This document shows, one piece after another, positions 3,332 through 6,413 of a stretch of DNA of 6,413 bases. Position 1 is the stretch's first letter; every line of letters starts with the position of its first letter. Under the pieces are notes generated by a model. It made no database searches. It saw only the letters and a program-made list of their open reading frames with translations, and had not been told where the DNA came from. Source of the DNA: an uncultured Clostridia bacterium (lineage in GTDB: Bacteria; Bacillota; Clostridia; Oscillospirales; CAG-272); assembly GCA_937894775.1 (NCBI GenBank), contig CALAXC010000343.1, positions 1 to 6,413 on the forward strand, in the 5' to 3' direction. The position numbers were made by a program, and so were the translations under genes.

Positions 3332-6295
3332 ATGAAAAAATTTTTATCAATGTTATTGGCTTTGATAATGATTCTGTCTTTACTCGCTTCCTGCGGTAAA
3401 CCATCAGTGGATAATTTCGGTAGCGATAGTAATGAAATAACTGACGAATCATTAGAAACAGAAAACACCGATGCAACTCAACCTGAGGATGACGGAAAAA
3501 ATGAAACCGAAAATCCGACTCCCGAGCCAGAGCCAGAGCCAGAGCCAGAGCCCGAACCCGAGCCTGAGCCCGAGCCCGAGCCTGGACAGTTTGATCCCCC
3601 TGTTAATGCATCTGTATATAGCGGAACAGCTGATACCTCTTGGTATACAGGAGACAAGTCCGAATATATTTTGACAACAGCGGATCAGCTCGCAGGTTTG
3701 AATGAGATCCGTCAGAGCTCTTTAGGAGAAACTACATTCGCAGGAGTTACAATAAAGCTTGGCGCAGATATGATCTTTAACGAAGGTAAGATGGATGAGA
3801 TCGTTGCTAAGGGTGAGGCTAATAAACATTTCCCGGCTGTTCATTCCGCTTATCTTTTTAAAGGAATTTTTGACGGTCAGAATCATACCGTTTCCGGTGT
3901 ATATATAAAGCCGGGCGGATCAGGAATAAAGGGAATGTTCGGCGGTATCTCAGGTAACGCTGAAATTAAGAATTTAAGACTTATCAACTCGCTTGTAACA
4001 GGCTCTACTGTTGACAATAAGGCGATTCTCGGTACACTTGTTGCAAGAGTATCGGGTGATACATCTGCTGTAACAATATCAAACGTAGAGGTTCATTCGA
4101 CCATAAAGGAGCTCGGACATTCAGTAAATAGTGTCGGAGGCTTTATCGGAGCTATAACCGATGCGGCGAATGTGACGATAAAGAATTGTAATTACTACGG
4201 TTCTATAACTACAAGCGGCAGAGCAGCAGGCGGATTTATCGGTGCGGCAACTAATACATACGCAACGGTAAGCGTTTCTAACTGCGCAAATTACGGTGAT
4301 ATAACCGCACTTTCAGATGCCGGAGGAATTATCGGAACAGCATCTTTGCTTTCGCTTAATCATTCAGGTATATCCAATAGCGGAAAAATAACCGCGCCCG
4401 CATCTGCAGGAGATCTTTTCGGTTATAAATCCGAAGCTAACGATCCTAAGAACGGTCTTCGTCCTCAGGAAACAAATCTCCGAGTTATGAGCTTTAATCT
4501 TCAGTCAGATTTTGATAGTTTTTCGACTGAAGGAACAGATAGATTGAACGCGATAAAGCAGGAAATATACTTCTATTCACCTGATATTGTGGCAGTGCAG
4601 GAGGATACTTCTGCTGTTCTGGCAAAGTTCAGTCTTAGCGGATATACAAAAATTGCTCCCGGCACACTTAATACATCATCAAGTAATTGCTCGATATTCT
4701 ATAAAACAAGTCTTACAAAAAAGACAGGTGGATCAAAATATATTACTGCTGACGGAACTTCCAATACGGTAGCCCTTACTGCTGCAGATGTAGTTTCAGG
4801 AAATTATAAGCTTACTGATGCAGAGCTTTCCGAATTTGGAATCACATCATCTACAACGAATAAGCAGATGCGAAATCTCACTACAAGTGCATCAGGAACA
4901 GAAAAAATACTTGGACCTAAGTCGATCACTTGGGGCGTATTTACAGTTAGCGGCAAGAATATAATTTGTGTAAACGTTCATTTGCATCATAGAAGTCAAA
5001 ATGCAGATTACAGCACTCCCGCTGTTCAAAAGCTTCGTTTGATGGAACGTTTAAAGGAGCTTTACTTTGTTGACGAACAGATAAAAACTCTTAAGAAGAC
5101 TTATACCGATGCAGAGGTTATTATAACAGGTGATTTTAATGACCTTGTAGGCTCTGATACCTATCTTGCAGTAAAGAACACGTACGGATATTCAAGTGCA
5201 CATGAAACCGCAACATTGAAATACGGTGTATCTGGAACTTGGAATGGTGCTTTTAAAACATCAAATCAAGGTAACAGCTATCCTTCTGTTGCAGATAGAT
5301 ACTCTAATAATATGCTTGATTTCTGCTTCTTCTCAAGCGGACTTAAGGCACTCAAATTCAGAGTTGGCACAGGATCCGCACCGATCTCTTTCCAAAAATT
5401 AAGATATACATCAGACCATCTTCCTATTATCACGGATTTGTATATAGGTGATACAGCTCCCACAGTAACAGCTCCCTCTGTATTTAGTGGAAAAGAGGAT
5501 ACCTCATGGTATGTTGAGGGAACTAAGACTTATACCCTTACTACTGCCGATCAGCTTGTCGGAATGCATTTGCTTCGCAAAACTTCTGAAGGAAAGATAA
5601 CGTTCGAAGGTGTAACGATAAAGCTTGGCGCAGATATGATAATCAACGAGGGAACTCTTACAGAGATCATAAACAGAGGCTCTGAAAATTATAAATGGGC
5701 AGAGATTAACTCGGCTTATCCCTTTATGGGCACGTTTGACGGTCAAGGACATTCTATAAGCGGAATTTATCAATATGCAACAAGCTCGTACAGAGGACTT
5801 TTCTGTGCTGTAGCGGGAACTGCAACAATAAAGAATTTCGTCCTTGAAAATTCTTATTTTATCGGCGCAAGTAATGCAAGTAAAGCATCATTCGGTGCTA
5901 TAATAGGTAAGATAGATGACACTAGTGCTAATGTTAAACTTACCAATGTAACTCTTGCAAGCTCGGTGTTGATTCAAGAGGGAAAATATACTATGAATAA
6001 TGTCGGTGGCTTCGTAGGACTCTTGAAGAACGGTAAGCTTACACTCAATAACTGTCATTTTAACGGAACTGTAAACTTTGCAAATGGAACCCACGTTGCG
6101 GGATTTGTCGGATTGACTAGCGCAACTGCTACGTTGGTGCTTAACAACTGTCACGGCTCAGGTACAGTAAGCGGTGCAGATTATGTAGCAGGTCTTGCGG
6201 GAATCTCTTCGGGTACAACGAAAACCAACAACAGTTCTTGCCTCACAGGTAATTTGATCTGCGCGGGATCTAATAAAAACGCATCGTTTAAGTAA
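3332..6295 (+). CDS. Surface lipoprotein: DNase I-like endonuclease/exonuclease/phosphatase domain between two GLUG-type repeat modules
   Basis: The protein has 987 residues. Residues 1-20 are a signal peptide ending in lipobox LASC, with Cys21 as the lipid anchor, so it should sit outside the membrane. An acidic linker follows, with a Pro-Glu run at 64-84. Module A (95-365) opens with SWY and LTTADQLAGLNEI. It has FDGQNHTVSG from 180 and then GLUG-type repeats at about 268, 298 and 329. The EEP domain (383-705) keeps every expected catalytic motif: VMSFNLQ, VAVQED (metal-binding Glu424), NVHLHH (His550), ITGDFND (Asp601, Asn603), LDFCFF (Asp663) and SDHLP (Asp695, His696). Module B (717-979) repeats module A, with GLUG motifs at about 891, 922 and 952. 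The EEP family includes DNase I, sphingomyelinases and inositol phosphatases. The domain is probably an active metal-dependent phosphodiesterase or phosphatase, but the substrate (extracellular DNA, phospholipid or phosphorylated glycan) cannot be read from the sequence. There is no LPXTG or dockerin. The gene stands alone with its own promoter and terminator. Confidence 0.9.
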   Translation: MKKFLSMLLALIMILSLLASCGKPSVDNFGSDSNEITDESLETENTDATQPEDDGKNETENPTPEPEPEPEPEPEPEPEPEPEPGQFDPPVNASVYSGTADTSWYTGDKSEYILTTADQLAGLNEIRQSSLGETTFAGVTIKLGADMIFNEGKMDEIVAKGEANKHFPAVHSAYLFKGIFDGQNHTVSGVYIKPGGSGIKGMFGGISGNAEIKNLRLINSLVTGSTVDNKAILGTLVARVSGDTSAVTISNVEVHSTIKELGHSVNSVGGFIGAITDAANVTIKNCNYYGSITTSGRAAGGFIGAATNTYATVSVSNCANYGDITALSDAGGIIGTASLLSLNHSGISNSGKITAPASAGDLFGYKSEANDPKNGLRPQETNLRVMSFNLQSDFDSFSTEGTDRLNAIKQEIYFYSPDIVAVQEDTSAVLAKFSLSGYTKIAPGTLNTSSSNCSIFYKTSLTKKTGGSKYITADGTSNTVALTAADVVSGNYKLTDAELSEFGITSSTTNKQMRNLTTSASGTEKILGPKSITWGVFTVSGKNIICVNVHLHHRSQNADYSTPAVQKLRLMERLKELYFVDEQIKTLKKTYTDAEVIITGDFNDLVGSDTYLAVKNTYGYSSAHETATLKYGVSGTWNGAFKTSNQGNSYPSVADRYSNNMLDFCFFSSGLKALKFRVGTGSAPISFQKLRYTSDHLPIITDLYIGDTAPTVTAPSVFSGKEDTSWYVEGTKTYTLTTADQLVGMHLLRKTSEGKITFEGVTIKLGADMIINEGTLTEIINRGSENYKWAEINSAYPFMGTFDGQGHSISGIYQYATSSYRGLFCAVAGTATIKNFVLENSYFIGASNASKASFGAIIGKIDDTSANVKLTNVTLASSVLIQEGKYTMNNVGGFVGLLKNGKLTLNNCHFNGTVNFANGTHVAGFVGLTSATATLVLNNCHGSGTVSGADYVAGLAGISSGTTKTNNSSCLTGNLICAGSNKNASFK
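3521..3583 (+). repeat. In-frame Pro-Glu coding repeat (21 residues)
   Basis: Ten Pro-Glu dipeptides plus a final Pro form an extended linker between the lipid anchor and module A. The stretch 3527-3550 is four perfect copies of the hexamer CCAGAG, and the rest are degenerate CCN-GAR pairs. Slippage by whole units would change linker length without breaking the frame. The tract is far more GC-rich than its surroundings. Confidence 0.9.
3614..4426 (+). repeat. GLUG-type module, copy A (residues 95-365 of the lipoprotein)
   Basis: This is the first of two homologous modules in one protein. Shared landmarks with copy B are SG--DTSWY, LTTADQL-G, GVTIKLGADMI-NEG, FDGQ-H--SG, IKN, and VGGF-G followed by NC. 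The stretch 3752-3774 (23 bases) is identical to 5618-5640 in copy B. The module probably forms a beta-helix-like solenoid that binds a surface ligand or acts as a stalk; this is inferred from the repeat type. Confidence 0.85.
5480..6268 (+). repeat. GLUG-type module, copy B (residues 717-979 of the lipoprotein)
   Basis: This is the second homologous module, directly after the catalytic domain. The first ~60 residues are the best conserved against copy A. The middle (after FDGQGHSISG) and the last repeats have diverged. The protein ends shortly after the last GLUG-like unit, with no C-terminal anchor. Confidence 0.85.
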
Positions 6296-6307
6296 TCAAT
6301 AATTTAT

Positions 6308-6357
6308 ATAAAAAATACCGCTTCTTCATCATTTGGTGTCGAAACGGTATTTTTTAT
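6308..6357. terminator. Rho-independent terminator after the lipoprotein gene, symmetrical
   Basis: Arms 6308-6320 and 6345-6357 pair over 13 bases (core AAAAAATACCG / CGGTATTTTTT), starting 12 bases after the stop codon. A C-A mismatch followed by TTC/GAA can extend the stem inward. The A-run on one side and T-run on the other would allow termination in both directions. Confidence 0.88.
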
Positions 6358-6381
6358 TTGTGAGTCTAATAATGACGTCTA

Positions 6382-6410
6382 TTGAATTTTTTATTAATAT
6401 GTGATATAAT
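6382..6410 (+). promoter_or_regulatory. Promoter at the right edge for a gene outside the window
   Basis: TTGAAT (6382-6387), a 17-base spacer, then TATAAT (6405-6410), with TGA before it as an extended -10. It follows the terminator of the lipoprotein gene, so a new plus-strand transcription unit should begin just past the window. Confidence 0.75.
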
Positions 6411-6413
6411 ATC

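Noticed and set aside
3471..3674. A plus-strand frame rich in Gln-Ser and Pro-Ser repeats.
   Set aside because: It is an alternative reading of the Pro-Glu repeat DNA inside the lipoprotein gene, which has the real start, signal peptide and domains.

Overview
The window looks like low-GC Clostridia (Firmicutes), probably an uncultured gut-type member. The evidence is AT-rich intergenic DNA, SigA-type promoters with TTGAnn / 17 bp / TATAAT spacing, AGGTGAT- and GGAG-type ribosome sites, a Clostridia-type DUF6512 membrane protein start, and a Gram-positive style lipoprotein. No species can be named from the sequence alone. There is no CRISPR array, tRNA, rRNA, insertion sequence or phage gene that I can support.

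Layout from left to right. (1) At the left edge, on the minus strand, an open frame of at least 275 codons runs off the window. Its first ~98 residues are a DUF6512-type membrane protein. It then switches abruptly, in frame, into a BACON domain followed by BspA-type leucine-rich repeats, which is a typical Bacteroidetes surface-protein arrangement. This is either a real inter-phylum fusion or a chimeric assembly join near 525-540. (2) A divergent intergenic region leads to a free-standing radical SAM enzyme (980-1729, plus). (3) It converges on upp, uracil phosphoribosyltransferase (1743-2384, minus); the two stop codons lie in the arms of one small AT palindrome. (4) upp has a textbook promoter and is divergent from a hexapeptide-repeat sugar O-acetyltransferase (2542-3171, plus). 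(5) A consensus promoter then drives a 987-residue lipoprotein (3332-6295, plus). It has a Pro-Glu linker and a DNase I-like endonuclease/exonuclease/phosphatase domain inserted between two copies of a GLUG-type repeat module. A strong symmetrical terminator follows. A further consensus promoter at the right edge must serve a gene outside the window.

The genes look like independent transcription units, each with its own promoter and ribosome site, not a pathway operon. Pyrimidine salvage (upp) and sugar acetylation are routine housekeeping or accessory metabolism. The two items that deserve attention are the apparent chimera at the left edge and the surface-anchored nuclease/phosphatase with its duplicated flanking modules. 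I see no clear sign of a multi-gene novel system.
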